Shown one piece after another: positions 6,212 to 12,811 of a DNA stretch of 12,813 bases; the first letter of the stretch is position 1, and every line of letters begins with the position of its first letter. The position numbers were made by a program, and so were the translations under genes. The DNA is taken from positions 1 through 12,813 of the forward strand of contig JAEUSA010000132.1 in NCBI GenBank assembly GCA_016788945.1, written 5' to 3'. A model generated the notes under the pieces. That model searched no databases. It was not told the DNA's origin and saw only the letters and a list, made by a program, of their open reading frames with translations. The stretch is from Leptospiraceae bacterium (lineage in GTDB: Bacteria; Spirochaetota; Leptospiria; Turneriellales; Turneriellaceae).

Positions 6212-7387
6212 TTATTCATACAAATAGAAACCTTTAGACATACGTTTGAAATTTTTCTGCTCTTGTTGGTAGTTGGCTCGATATGCAGCAAGGCTGCCGC
6301 CGCGCTCGACGGTCTCTCTGAACTCCCCTGAACCAGTGAGAAGGTCAATCGCGAGAACGTCGGCGACGTATTCATATGGTTCGCGCCGCCAGTCGAATTC
6401 TTTCGGCCACAGGTCGTGTGCAGTCTTGACCATGGAGAGGCCCGTGTAAAAAGATTCAAAAATCCCGATGTCGGTTACGTGTACAAAGACACCGCCGCAG
6501 GCCTGGTCTTTGAATTTGTGAAACGTCGGCTTGAAGTAGAGCGGCCGAAAGTACACACCGGGGAGTTTCTGCTCATTGAGGGCAGTCGCATACTTTTTAG
6601 GATCAATAAAGGGCGCCCCGATAATTTCGAAAGGGCGGGTTGTGCCGCGGCCTTCTGAAACATTGGTCGCCTCGAACAGGCAGGTGCCCGGGTAGACGAC
6701 CGTGGTATCGAACGTCGGCATGTTGGGTGAAGGTTGGCTCCACAGGCCGCGCGTCGCAGGGTAGAGCATCGGGCGCTCCCAGCCTGATAGGCCGATCGTC
6801 TGAATTTTTGCCCGCCAGTTTTCCCTTGCATTGAGAAAGAGGGCAATTTCGCCAATCGTCAGCGAATGCCGTACCGCCAGTGGATAGGCGCCGACAAAAG
6901 ATTCGCAACCGTGTTGTACTGTGTTGCCTTCGATGATTACTCCGCCTAATGGATTCGGACGGTCACAGATAATGACTTCGATACCGAGCGCAGCACAGGC
7001 TTCGATACAAAACGCCATGGTGTAGGCATAGGTGTAATAACGGCAGCCGATATCTTGAATGTCGACGACGAGTGCATCGAGGCCTTCAAGGTCTTCGCGG
7101 CGCGGTTTAAGCTCGTCTTTGGTTTGGCCGTAAAGACTGACTGCTTTAAGGCCGGTGAAGCCATCGACTTCATCGGCGACGGTGATCTGGTCTTGTTCGG
7201 TGCCAAACAGACCGTGTTCGGGTGCAAAAATTTTTTCTGGCTTGAACCCCTGTTGCAGCAGTGCCTCGAAGAGATACTTGCCGTCTGCCGCCACGGAACT
7301 CTGATTGACCAAAAGCGCAAAGCGCTTGCCTTTCAAATATTTGTCAGGGTCGGCCAAGAGCCGGTCGATGCCGAACACGGTGCGCAT
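6212..7387 (-). CDS. namZ: Exo-beta-N-acetylmuramidase NamZ-like (DUF1343, GH171)
   Basis: A 391-residue protein of the DUF1343 family, whose characterised member NamZ removes terminal N-acetylmuramic acid from peptidoglycan fragments. Family motifs are intact: FAPEHGLFG (54-62), VVDIQDIGCRYYTY (107-120), DRPNPLGG (142-149), GLWSQPSPNMPT (214-225) and TNVSEGRGTTRPFE (241-254). The N-terminus starts straight into the domain (VFGIDRLL) with no signal peptide, so this copy is predicted to be cytoplasmic and could act in muropeptide recycling; several relatives are exported. I chose the ATG at 7387; an in-frame TTG at 7405 would add six residues. Neither has a clear ribosome binding site. The leader contains a strong hairpin (7436-7468). 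The family call is firm; the exact substrate is inferred. Confidence 0.9.
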   Translation of the reverse strand: MRTVFGIDRLLADPDKYLKGKRFALLVNQSSVAADGKYLFEALLQQGFKPEKIFAPEHGLFGTEQDQITVADEVDGFTGLKAVSLYGQTKDELKPRREDLEGLDALVVDIQDIGCRYYTYAYTMAFCIEACAALGIEVIICDRPNPLGGVIIEGNTVQHGCESFVGAYPLAVRHSLTIGEIALFLNARENWRAKIQTIGLSGWERPMLYPATRGLWSQPSPNMPTFDTTVVYPGTCLFEATNVSEGRGTTRPFEIIGAPFIDPKKYATALNEQKLPGVYFRPLYFKPTFHKFKDQACGGVFVHVTDIGIFESFYTGLSMVKTAHDLWPKEFDWRREPYEYVADVLAIDLLTGSGEFRETVERGGSLAAYRANYQQEQKNFKRMSKGFYLYE

Positions 7388-7435
7388 GAGCAGGCATGTC
7401 CACAAGATCGAATCGTGGCGTAAAAAAACTTAGAA

Positions 7436-7468
7436 CGCGTCTCACCCCCCTGCGGGGTCTGAGACGCG
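7436..7468 (-). promoter_or_regulatory. Strong hairpin in the divergent region (NamZ leader)
   Basis: CGCGTCTCA (7436-7444) pairs with TGAGACGCG (7460-7468). An inner C-run pairs with GGGG (7454-7457) around a short loop. Read on the minus strand, the hairpin is followed after seven bases by a run of seven T (7428-7422). It therefore resembles an attenuator or terminator placed upstream of namZ, though the gap before the T-run is longer than usual. A second perfect palindrome, CTCGCATGCGAG (7469-7480), adjoins it. The function is not established. Confidence 0.45.
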
Positions 7469-7530
7469 CTCGCATGCGAGTCCGCATAAAAGCGGTTGAA
7501 GCCCTGAAATCACATCTGGACACGGAACGC

Positions 7531-8016
7531 ATGAAGATCCATCGTCGCGTATTGTTAGGCATTGCTCTGCTCATGCCTGGGGTCGTGATTTTGCACGCGA
7601 CGCAAGAAACAATCATCGTCAGAGAAGCACGCCTGTTTGGCGAGCGCGCGATTGCTCAGGGGTTTCAGTGCCGTACGCAGATACACCCGACGCAGGGACA
7701 GAAATTCGACGTTAGCTTTGAAATGGATAAAAACCTGCTCTATCGCATCGGCATCATTACCGGTCATGGGGAAAAGGCGGTGCACCCATCGCGCGTGACA
7801 CTCGTCGATCAGGAAAAAAAGACAAGCCCTGTAGAATTCCAGAATACAACTTTTGGGTCTGAATTGAAATTGCATCCTTTAAGCACCGGCCAGAAGACGC
7901 TAAAAATCGAGATGGCAGCAAAAACGACCTATTCGGTTGTCGTGTGCGCTCACTATGCCTCGCTCTATCATACAGGTGAAAAGGATCCCGTAGTTAACGA
8001 CCATTCGCATTTTTGA
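7531..8016 (+). CDS. Exported hypothetical protein (161 aa)
   Basis: I do not recognise a family. The protein starts MKIHRR, followed by a hydrophobic segment (7-22) ending LHA, which reads as a Sec signal peptide cleaved near residue 23, so it is probably periplasmic. The mature part (about 139 residues) looks beta-rich and has two cysteines (47 and 139) that could form a disulfide. The C-terminal third, LSTGQKTLKIEMAAKTTYSV, resembles a strand-rich beta-sandwich edge. The frame is open further upstream to 7396, but that part is very basic and translates the hairpin region, so I prefer the ATG at 7531, which has a weak GGAA upstream. Its stop codon overlaps a small hairpin. The next gene on the same strand encodes a membrane protein, and the two may be co-transcribed. 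Confidence 0.7.
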   Translation: MKIHRRVLLGIALLMPGVVILHATQETIIVREARLFGERAIAQGFQCRTQIHPTQGQKFDVSFEMDKNLLYRIGIITGHGEKAVHPSRVTLVDQEKKTSPVEFQNTTFGSELKLHPLSTGQKTLKIEMAAKTTYSVVVCAHYASLYHTGEKDPVVNDHSHF

Positions 8017-8028
8017 GCGTACGCGCTC
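8015..8028 (+). terminator. Small hairpin with UACG loop at the gene end
   Basis: GAGCG (8015-8019) pairs with CGCTC (8024-8028) around TACG. It begins inside the stop codon of the exported hypothetical gene. UACG belongs to the stable UNCG tetraloop class, although the closing pair here is G-C rather than the preferred C-G. There is no T-run after it, so it may be a 3'-end or processing element rather than a full terminator. Confidence 0.35.
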
Positions 8029-8049
8029 CACTGCCGCCGTGTTGACAAA

Positions 8050-8069
8050 AACCGTTGACGGCAACGGTT
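8050..8069 (+). promoter_or_regulatory. Perfect inverted repeat upstream of the DUF3592 gene
   Basis: AACCGTTG (8050-8057) and CAACGGTT (8062-8069) are perfect inverted copies separated by ACGG. The repeat lies 19 bases before the DUF3592 start and directly after a TTGACA hexamer (8042-8047). No good -10 element at the right distance was seen. It could be an operator, a hairpin in the leader or a weak terminator. Confidence 0.45.
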
Positions 8070-8088
8070 CACGGCAATACGCATACCC

Positions 8089-8529
8089 ATGAACGCTTTC
8101 AAAACGGCCTCTTACGTAGGCTTTGTCATCGCGCTGGCCGGCATAGGCGTCGCATATTATGGTTTCCGCTTTTTGCTCGAGACCAATGATCTGCAAAAGA
8201 ACGGTATTAAGGTCAAAGGTAAGGTCATTGAAATTCACCAGAATGGCCCGATGTACCGAATGCCCGTGGTCGAGTTCAAAACAAAAGAGGGCAAAAAACA
8301 CCGGTTTGAAAGCCGTTTGCAGGTGAACCATCTGATGTTCAAATATGTGGTGGGCCAAGAAGTCGAAGTTATTTATCATAAGGCGGATTTCAAAAATTGC
8401 GAAATTAATGCTTTCTGGGAGCAGAACATGCCGCAGATTTTTCTGGGCAGCTTTGGCGTGTTCTTGTTTTTGTTCGGCTTGCTGTTCCGTTGGCTGATGC
8501 TGCGCAAAGCCCGCAAATACGCGACCTGA
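8089..8529 (+). CDS. DUF3592-family membrane protein (146 aa)
   Basis: A small membrane protein with a transmembrane helix at each end (about 8-28 and 115-136) and a soluble beta domain between them (about 36-108). The middle part has the DUF3592 pattern: KGKVIEIHQ, PVVEFKTKEGKKHRFES and then VGQEVEVIYHKADFKNCEI. Members of this family have no established function and probably sit in the inner membrane with the central domain on one face. The C-terminus is basic (RKARKY), which favours that end in the cytoplasm. The ATG at 8089 has no visible ribosome binding site, yet the first helix fits this start. It follows the exported hypothetical gene after 72 bases that contain two hairpins. The family assignment is by motif only. 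Confidence 0.8.
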   Translation: MNAFKTASYVGFVIALAGIGVAYYGFRFLLETNDLQKNGIKVKGKVIEIHQNGPMYRMPVVEFKTKEGKKHRFESRLQVNHLMFKYVVGQEVEVIYHKADFKNCEINAFWEQNMPQIFLGSFGVFLFLFGLLFRWLMLRKARKYAT

Positions 8530-8559
8530 AAAATCCATTGAGGGTAAACAGGATTGGCC

Positions 8560-8589
8560 TTGACGTGTAGTATATCTATTAGATAGTAT
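8560..8589 (+). promoter_or_regulatory. Promoter and candidate PadR operator of the padR operon
   Basis: TTGACG (8560-8565) and TAGTAT (8584-8589) are separated by 18 bases and form a plausible sigma70 promoter. A 13-base palindrome, TATCTA-T-TAGATA (8573-8585), fills the spacer and overlaps the -10 element, which suits repression by the PadR protein encoded next. Transcription would begin about 8596, only a few bases before the ATG at 8601, so the mRNA may be nearly leaderless. No ribosome binding site is present there. Confidence 0.55.
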
Positions 8590-8600
8590 CTTTCAGATCA

Positions 8601-9179
8601 ATGAAACGCGAAAACAAGACCCAGTTCGCCTTGCTCGGTATTCTCACTCAATATGAATGCAGCGGCTATGACATGAAAAAATTCATAGAGACGAGCATCG
8701 GTTTTTTCTGGAGCGAAAGTTTCGGGCAAATCTACCCCAATCTCAAGCAGTTGCAGAAGCAGGGATTGATCCGCAAGGCGCGCACCGCCGAGGCCAAAGG
8801 CCCCAGCCGCATCATTTACGCCATCACCGCCGCCGGCCGCAAAAAACTGGCCACTTGGCTTGCGCAACCCGCCGAACCCCTCGCCGAACGCAATGAACTG
8901 CTGTTGAAACTTTTTTTCGGCAGTCAGCTGAGCCGCGAAGGTGTCGCCAAGCACCTCGACCGCAGCCGTGAACACAATACAGCTCTGCTCAAAATCTACG
9001 CGGGTATCGAACGCGATATAGCTGCGTACCGCGACAAATCACCCGATTGGCCGTTTTGGCGCATGACTTTGGACTATGGCATGATGCGATCGCGCATGGA
9101 GCTTAAGTGGATAGAATCGGCCGAAGCGCATCTGCAATCACTCGTGGGGCATAAAAATCAGGGAGAGAGACAACAATGA
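8601..9179 (+). CDS. PadR-family transcriptional regulator
   Basis: A 192-residue PadR-type repressor of the longer class. The N-terminal winged helix (about 8-85) has ALLGILTQYECSGYDMKKFI, the FGQIYPNLKQLQKQGLI recognition region (41-57) and a wing leading to YAITAAGRKKLATWL (73-87). The C-terminal helical part (about 92-180, LLLKLFFG onward) matches the dimerisation domain often called Vir_act_alpha_C. PadR proteins usually repress detoxification or efflux genes and are released by small aromatic or lipophilic ligands. Here the partners are a quinone oxidoreductase and a membrane protein in the same operon, so a quinone-like inducer is a reasonable guess. Its stop overlaps the next start (ATGA). 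Autoregulation is suggested by the palindrome at 8573-8585. Confidence 0.93.
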   Translation: MKRENKTQFALLGILTQYECSGYDMKKFIETSIGFFWSESFGQIYPNLKQLQKQGLIRKARTAEAKGPSRIIYAITAAGRKKLATWLAQPAEPLAERNELLLKLFFGSQLSREGVAKHLDRSREHNTALLKIYAGIERDIAAYRDKSPDWPFWRMTLDYGMMRSRMELKWIESAEAHLQSLVGHKNQGERQQ

Positions 9180-9757
9180 AAAAAACTCTTGTGATCATGG
9201 GGCATCCGCGGAGCGACTCGTTGTGCGGTAATCTGGCACGCGAATACACAGCTGCTGCTCAAGCGGCGGGTGCCGACGTCACATTGCTGGAGCTCACGCG
9301 TTTGAATTTCGATCTCAGCCTACGTGAGGGGTACCGCGCCGATCAACCGCTCGAACCCGATCTCGCCCGGGCGCAAAAACTGATTGCAGACGCCAACCAT
9401 CTGGTGTTTGTTTTTCCGAGCTGGTGGGCTTCGATGCCCGCACTGCTCAAAGGCTTTATCGACCGTGTGTTCTTACCGGGTTTCGCCTTCAAATACCGGA
9501 AAAAATCGCCGTTGCCCGAGAAACTTCTGACGGGTAAGACGGCGCGCATTATGATCACGATGGATGCGCCGGGTTGGTATTATCGTTGGTTCAATCGCGC
9601 CCCCGGCCTGCGGCTGCTTAAGTTTGCCACACTCGAATTCTGCGGCATAAAACCAGTGCGCTATTCGTTGTTCGGTATGGTGCGGCATGCGCCGGAAAAA
9701 CGTCTGCAGAAGTATATCGAAGAAGCGCGCCGCATTGGTCAAAAAGAGGCGAGATGA
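9176..9757 (+). CDS. NAD(P)H:quinone oxidoreductase, flavodoxin-2 family
   Basis: A 193-residue flavoprotein of the NQO1/MdaB/KefF (Flavodoxin_2) family, expected to reduce quinones by two electrons using NAD(P)H and a bound flavin in the cytoplasm. The phosphate-binding loop is GHPRSDSLC (9-17), and the family signature FPSWWASMPALLKGFIDRVF spans 80-99. The GWYY motif (133-136) matches a substrate-site region common in this family. The length is typical. The start overlaps the padR stop (ATGA) and has a GGGAGAGA ribosome binding site inside padR; its own stop overlaps the next start the same way. This layout indicates one transcript under PadR control. A role in protection against quinones or other electrophiles is inferred from the family and context. 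Confidence 0.93.
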   Translation: MKKTLVIMGHPRSDSLCGNLAREYTAAAQAAGADVTLLELTRLNFDLSLREGYRADQPLEPDLARAQKLIADANHLVFVFPSWWASMPALLKGFIDRVFLPGFAFKYRKKSPLPEKLLTGKTARIMITMDAPGWYYRWFNRAPGLRLLKFATLEFCGIKPVRYSLFGMVRHAPEKRLQKYIEEARRIGQKEAR

Positions 9758-10302
9758 AAAAATATAAGATTGCCTATGGCGTTGAATTGCTCATCATCGG
9801 TGTATTCACCAGTCTACTTTTTCTCGGCGTCCATTTGCCCGAGGTACTTCCGCGTGCCGTACACCGGTTGCTCCACATTGCCGGAGCGATTATCTTTCTC
9901 GGCAATATTACCGTGGGCGCGCTTTGGTTCGGTCTCGCGGTTGCATCGCGCAAAAGTGAGTGGTTTCACTTCGCCGCACGACTCATCAACGTCACCGACC
10001 TTGCCTTTACCGGCGTGGGGCTGATTCTGCTGCTGTGGAACGCCGCAGTTCTTGCCGGTGCTTACGGTAACTTATTCGCGGTGGGCTGGTTGAAATGGGC
10101 CTTGATCTATTTCACAATGACTGGCGTGCTATGGATGTTTGTGCTCATACCATTGCAGCTACGCTTTTTACGCCACGCTGAGGCGGGCCTTATGCCGTGG
10201 AGCGATCAACGCGAACAGAAATTGCTGGCAATCTATAACGCGGCCGGTGGTCTTGCGGTATTACTGGTCATTGCGAGCCTTGTGCGCATGGTGCTTAAAT
10301 GA
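9754..10302 (+). CDS. DUF2269-like multispanning membrane protein
   Basis: A 182-residue inner-membrane protein with about five predicted helices (8-27, 38-63, 79-104, 112-137, 158-180). The segment HRLLHIAGAIIFLGNITVG (37-55) and the later LKWALIYF and LWMFVLIPLQLRFL (126-139) follow the pattern of the DUF2269 family, whose function is not established. Two histidines (37 and 41) at the start of helix 2 are notable. The start overlaps the quinone oxidoreductase stop (ATGA) and has an AGAGG ribosome binding site. Being the last gene of the PadR operon, it may serve membrane redox or transport linked to the flavoprotein; that is a guess. Its last 42 bases overlap the 3' end of the opposite-strand Cys-rich gene. 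Confidence 0.8.
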   Translation: MKKYKIAYGVELLIIGVFTSLLFLGVHLPEVLPRAVHRLLHIAGAIIFLGNITVGALWFGLAVASRKSEWFHFAARLINVTDLAFTGVGLILLLWNAAVLAGAYGNLFAVGWLKWALIYFTMTGVLWMFVLIPLQLRFLRHAEAGLMPWSDQREQKLLAIYNAAGGLAVLLVIASLVRMVLK

Positions 10303-10515
10303 GATGCAGCTAAATACGGCGCGTGCAGGGCAGCGGTTAACCGGTTTTCCGGGTGCCTTGAGGCAAAGCGCATCGAGTTTCTCACGGTGCATGCCGCCTC
10401 TGTCGCTAAACAGCCGGCAGATGGGTTGCTCTTCAAGCATGCAGGCATAATCTGCCCGAATGGCGCCAGGAAAGATCGCGACAGCAAAGATAAGCGTGAT
10501 GATTCTCGTCGGCAT
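10261..10515 (-). CDS. Small exported Cys-rich protein (84 aa)
   Basis: I do not recognise a named family. The protein has a clear Sec signal (MPTRIITLIFAVAIF, cleavage expected near GAIRA, residue 21). The mature part of about 63 residues has five cysteines (25, 33, 51, 62, 70) and a C-terminal RCPARAVFSC. The C-P-x-x-x-V-x-x-C ending recalls small Cys-rich envelope proteins of Leptospira-like spirochaetes, from memory and unverified. The ATG at 10515 is preceded by AGGGG, very close to the start; in-frame starts at 10533 (ATG) and 10548 (TTG) are possible. It follows the glycoside hydrolase gene on the same strand by 39 bases and could share its transcript. Its 3' end overlaps the DUF2269 gene by 42 bases. 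It is likely real because it fills an otherwise empty gap with a signal peptide and patterned cysteines. Confidence 0.65.
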   Translation of the reverse strand: MPTRIITLIFAVAIFPGAIRADYACMLEEQPICRLFSDRGGMHREKLDALCLKAPGKPVNRCPARAVFSCISFKHHAHKARNDQ

Positions 10516-10554
10516 ACCCCTGCTACGCAGCATTGAGACCCGAGGCAAAGCAAA

Positions 10555-11868
10555 TCAATGTGCCGCGGCGAGCCGGCGGGCGCTGCGCGCAATGATGGCC
10601 GTCGTTGTGTGGTCATCCGCATAGACGCTATACCAGCCCTGCGCTTCGTGCGGCGGATCGCCGATCAGGGGGTCGCCCGGCTGCCAACGAACATGCTTTG
10701 GGGCACCTTCGCCACCCCAGGCCCAGAAGTTTACACCGGCGACCGGCGCGTCGCTTTTTTGCGAGTCAATGACATACGAAAAGGCACGGTAATAGAAGTG
10801 ATTGCGAATCAGAACTGAAGAACCCGGTTCAAAGCGGTTTTGATCGCGCGAGATACCGAATTCTTCAAACACGAGCGGCTTATTGAGTTTCTTTGCATAG
10901 GCGCGGTGCTTGTCGAGCAGGTCAGTCAACGATCGCAGTGCTCTGGGATAGGTCTCGATGGGCCGATCGGGATTATAGACCGCTGCATTTTGCACCCAGA
11001 TATGTACGGTCGCATAATCGATTTCTTTATGTGCATGGTTCTTCAACTGGTCGACCCCGGCCATCGAGAACACCTCACCCATCGAACCGACACTCACGAG
11101 ATGGTATGGATCGCGCGCCTTGATGAGTTTCGCCGTACGCAAAATCCATTCGTCAAATTTAGTCTGCGCGAAAAAACCCGCCGGTTCATTGGCGAGCTGC
11201 CAGGCCATGATTGTGGGATCTTTATAATAATGCTGACCGCTGATGGTGTTGCGGCGTGTGACTACTTTACGGATGAATTTTTCATACCATTCAATGGCTT
11301 TTGTGTTGCCGTAGAACTTGCAGACATAAAAATTATAGTGTAACCAGCTCCAGTATGAGATCCAACTGTCGTCAGAGCCGCCGCGCGCGAGCGGATCGAA
11401 TTTCGGATACGGAATGGAACCTTCACCTGCCCAGTTCAGGTATTGACCAAAGCCGCCGGACCATTGCCAGTAGTTGCCCAGTACAATGACAGCGGTCATG
11501 TCGCGCTTTTGCATCTCCCACAGCAGAAAATCGAGACCGCGCAACAGTTTTTCGTTGTAGACACCCGGCGCGGTTTGCATCGCGGGCACAATGCGCCACG
11601 GTTCGCTGTCGGGCCCCTCGGTCGCCGCAAGCACGCGCAGGTTTTTCACTCCAATGCGCTGCAGCCGGTCGAGTTCGCGCACGAGTCGGGGCCGGTCGAA
11701 AGCGCCAAGGTTCATGCCTGACCACAGGTTGGCCCCGATGTAAGCGTATTTTTTGCCGTGGCGCGTGAAGTTGAGACCGTCGGTGCGAACGAAACCTTGA
11801 GGTGGTACCGGCAGAGCTGCAGAGGTCAGAGCGCAGAGAAATGCAATAGAGAGAAAAAAACGCGCCAT
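10555..11868 (-). CDS. Secreted GH5 glycoside hydrolase, mannan endo-1,4-beta-mannosidase-like
   Basis: A 437-residue secreted enzyme of the glycoside hydrolase 5 clan, closest by eye to endo-beta-1,4-mannanases (GH5_7), which cut mannan backbones. A signal peptide (MARFFLSIAFLCALTSA) precedes the TIM-barrel domain that begins GFVRTDGLNFTRHGKKYAYIGANLW. The acid/base Glu228 lies in WQLANEP and the nucleophile Glu336 in VFEEFGIS. A conserved His289 (VHIW) and WAWGGEG near the end (strand 8) complete the active site. The start at 11868 was chosen for the signal peptide; an in-frame TTG at 11886 adds six residues. Neither start has a clear ribosome binding site. The gene follows the epoxide hydrolase after 43 bases. 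The substrate is inferred from the motifs. Confidence 0.88.
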   Translation of the reverse strand: MARFFLSIAFLCALTSAALPVPPQGFVRTDGLNFTRHGKKYAYIGANLWSGMNLGAFDRPRLVRELDRLQRIGVKNLRVLAATEGPDSEPWRIVPAMQTAPGVYNEKLLRGLDFLLWEMQKRDMTAVIVLGNYWQWSGGFGQYLNWAGEGSIPYPKFDPLARGGSDDSWISYWSWLHYNFYVCKFYGNTKAIEWYEKFIRKVVTRRNTISGQHYYKDPTIMAWQLANEPAGFFAQTKFDEWILRTAKLIKARDPYHLVSVGSMGEVFSMAGVDQLKNHAHKEIDYATVHIWVQNAAVYNPDRPIETYPRALRSLTDLLDKHRAYAKKLNKPLVFEEFGISRDQNRFEPGSSVLIRNHFYYRAFSYVIDSQKSDAPVAGVNFWAWGGEGAPKHVRWQPGDPLIGDPPHEAQGWYSVYADDHTTTAIIARSARRLAAAH

Positions 11869-11911
11869 TACTAATCTATGACGCAAAACACAGAGACGGC
11901 GTAAACTGCGA

Positions 11912-12811
11912 TCACTGTGTTTCTTTCAGCCATGCGAGCAGTTTTTCATTTACCTCGTCGGGTTTTTCCTGTTGTGTCCAGTGCCCGCACTGCAAAATGT
12001 TATGGTACTGTACTTTGGGTGCATACTTTTCGAGACCCTGCGCGACCTTTGGAGTGAGCACAGGGTCTTCTTCGGCGGTGATCATCAGGCACGGCAGGTC
12101 TATTTTTTTCTCTGCGACCTTTTCGCTCCATTTCCAGTTGGCTTCCATGTTGCGATACCAATTGAGTGGCCCGCGAAAGCCGGTCTTGCGGTATGCGTCG
12201 ACATACACCGTGATCTCTTCAGGGCTCAACAGGTCAGAGGGGGGTATTTCTCTCGAACCGATAAACGAGCGGTTTGTGAGCGCTTTTTCCGTGTGGTACA
12301 TCATGTTATTTTCTGATTTATCGCTACAGGTTCTGAACACCGCGTTAAATGTCTTGGTGAGGTCGCGTTCGAGTTCTTTTTCGGGTTCGCCAATCTCTTG
12401 AAAATAAAGCTGGTAAGCGTATTTGCCGGGCCGCCGTTTGAGCATTTCTGCGGGATTCAGGCGCGTATAGGGTGCATAAGGCGTGTTCAGCGAGCACAGG
12501 CGCTTGATACGTTCGGTGTGGTGAAATGCGAGCGCCCAGACAATCGCGCCGCCCCAATCGTGCCCAATGAGCGTGACTTTATCAATCCGCAGATGATCTA
12601 ATAAAGAAATCATGTCTGCACAAATTTTTTCAAATTCATATTCGCCGGGTTCTGCAGGTGCATAGCTGTTACCATACCCCCGCATGTTGGGGCTTATCAC
12701 GCGAAAACCGGCGCTGACCAGTGGCTTGATTTGGTTGCGCCAACTGTACCAAAGTTCGGGAAAACCGTGGCACAGCAGTATCGGTTCACCGCTGCCTTCG
12801 CTGTAATACTC
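11912..12811 (-). CDS. Soluble epoxide hydrolase, alpha/beta-hydrolase fold (5' truncated)
   Basis: The last 299 residues of an alpha/beta hydrolase; only the start is missing beyond the right edge. It hydrolyses epoxides to diols in the cytoplasm. The oxyanion motif HGFPE (15-19) is followed by WYSW. The nucleophile Asp85 lies in GHDWGG, the acid Asp249 in EEDPVLTP and the His277 in CGHWTQQEKP. The cap domain carries YQLYFQE (Tyr136) and NWYRNMEANWKW (Tyr219), which match the two ring-opening tyrosines of mammalian-type soluble epoxide hydrolase; this separates it from haloalkane dehalogenases and plain esterases. The coding frame continues upstream of the GTG at 12700 to the window edge, so that GTG is internal. 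It is the first visible gene of a minus-strand run with the glycoside hydrolase and the small Cys-rich gene. Confidence 0.93.
   Translation of the reverse strand, partial: EYYSEGSGEPILLCHGFPELWYSWRNQIKPLVSAGFRVISPNMRGYGNSYAPAEPGEYEFEKICADMISLLDHLRIDKVTLIGHDWGGAIVWALAFHHTERIKRLCSLNTPYAPYTRLNPAEMLKRRPGKYAYQLYFQEIGEPEKELERDLTKTFNAVFRTCSDKSENNMMYHTEKALTNRSFIGSREIPPSDLLSPEEITVYVDAYRKTGFRGPLNWYRNMEANWKWSEKVAEKKIDLPCLMITAEEDPVLTPKVAQGLEKYAPKVQYHNILQCGHWTQQEKPDEVNEKLLAWLKETQ

Noticed and set aside
7396..7530. N-terminal extension of the exported hypothetical protein
   Set aside because: The 45 extra residues are almost all Arg/Lys/Thr/Leu, translate a hairpin and would place the signal peptide internally.
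7900..8538. A 212-codon open frame on the minus strand
   Set aside because: It covers the DUF3592 gene in antisense. The plus-strand product has clear membrane helices and family motifs, and the minus product has none.
10840..11343. A 167-codon plus-strand frame inside the GH5 gene
   Set aside because: It is antisense to a catalytic-domain gene with both active-site glutamates in place.
12698..12700. GTG as the start of the epoxide hydrolase
   Set aside because: The frame continues to the window edge and encodes the essential HGFPE oxyanion motif upstream, so this GTG is an internal Val.
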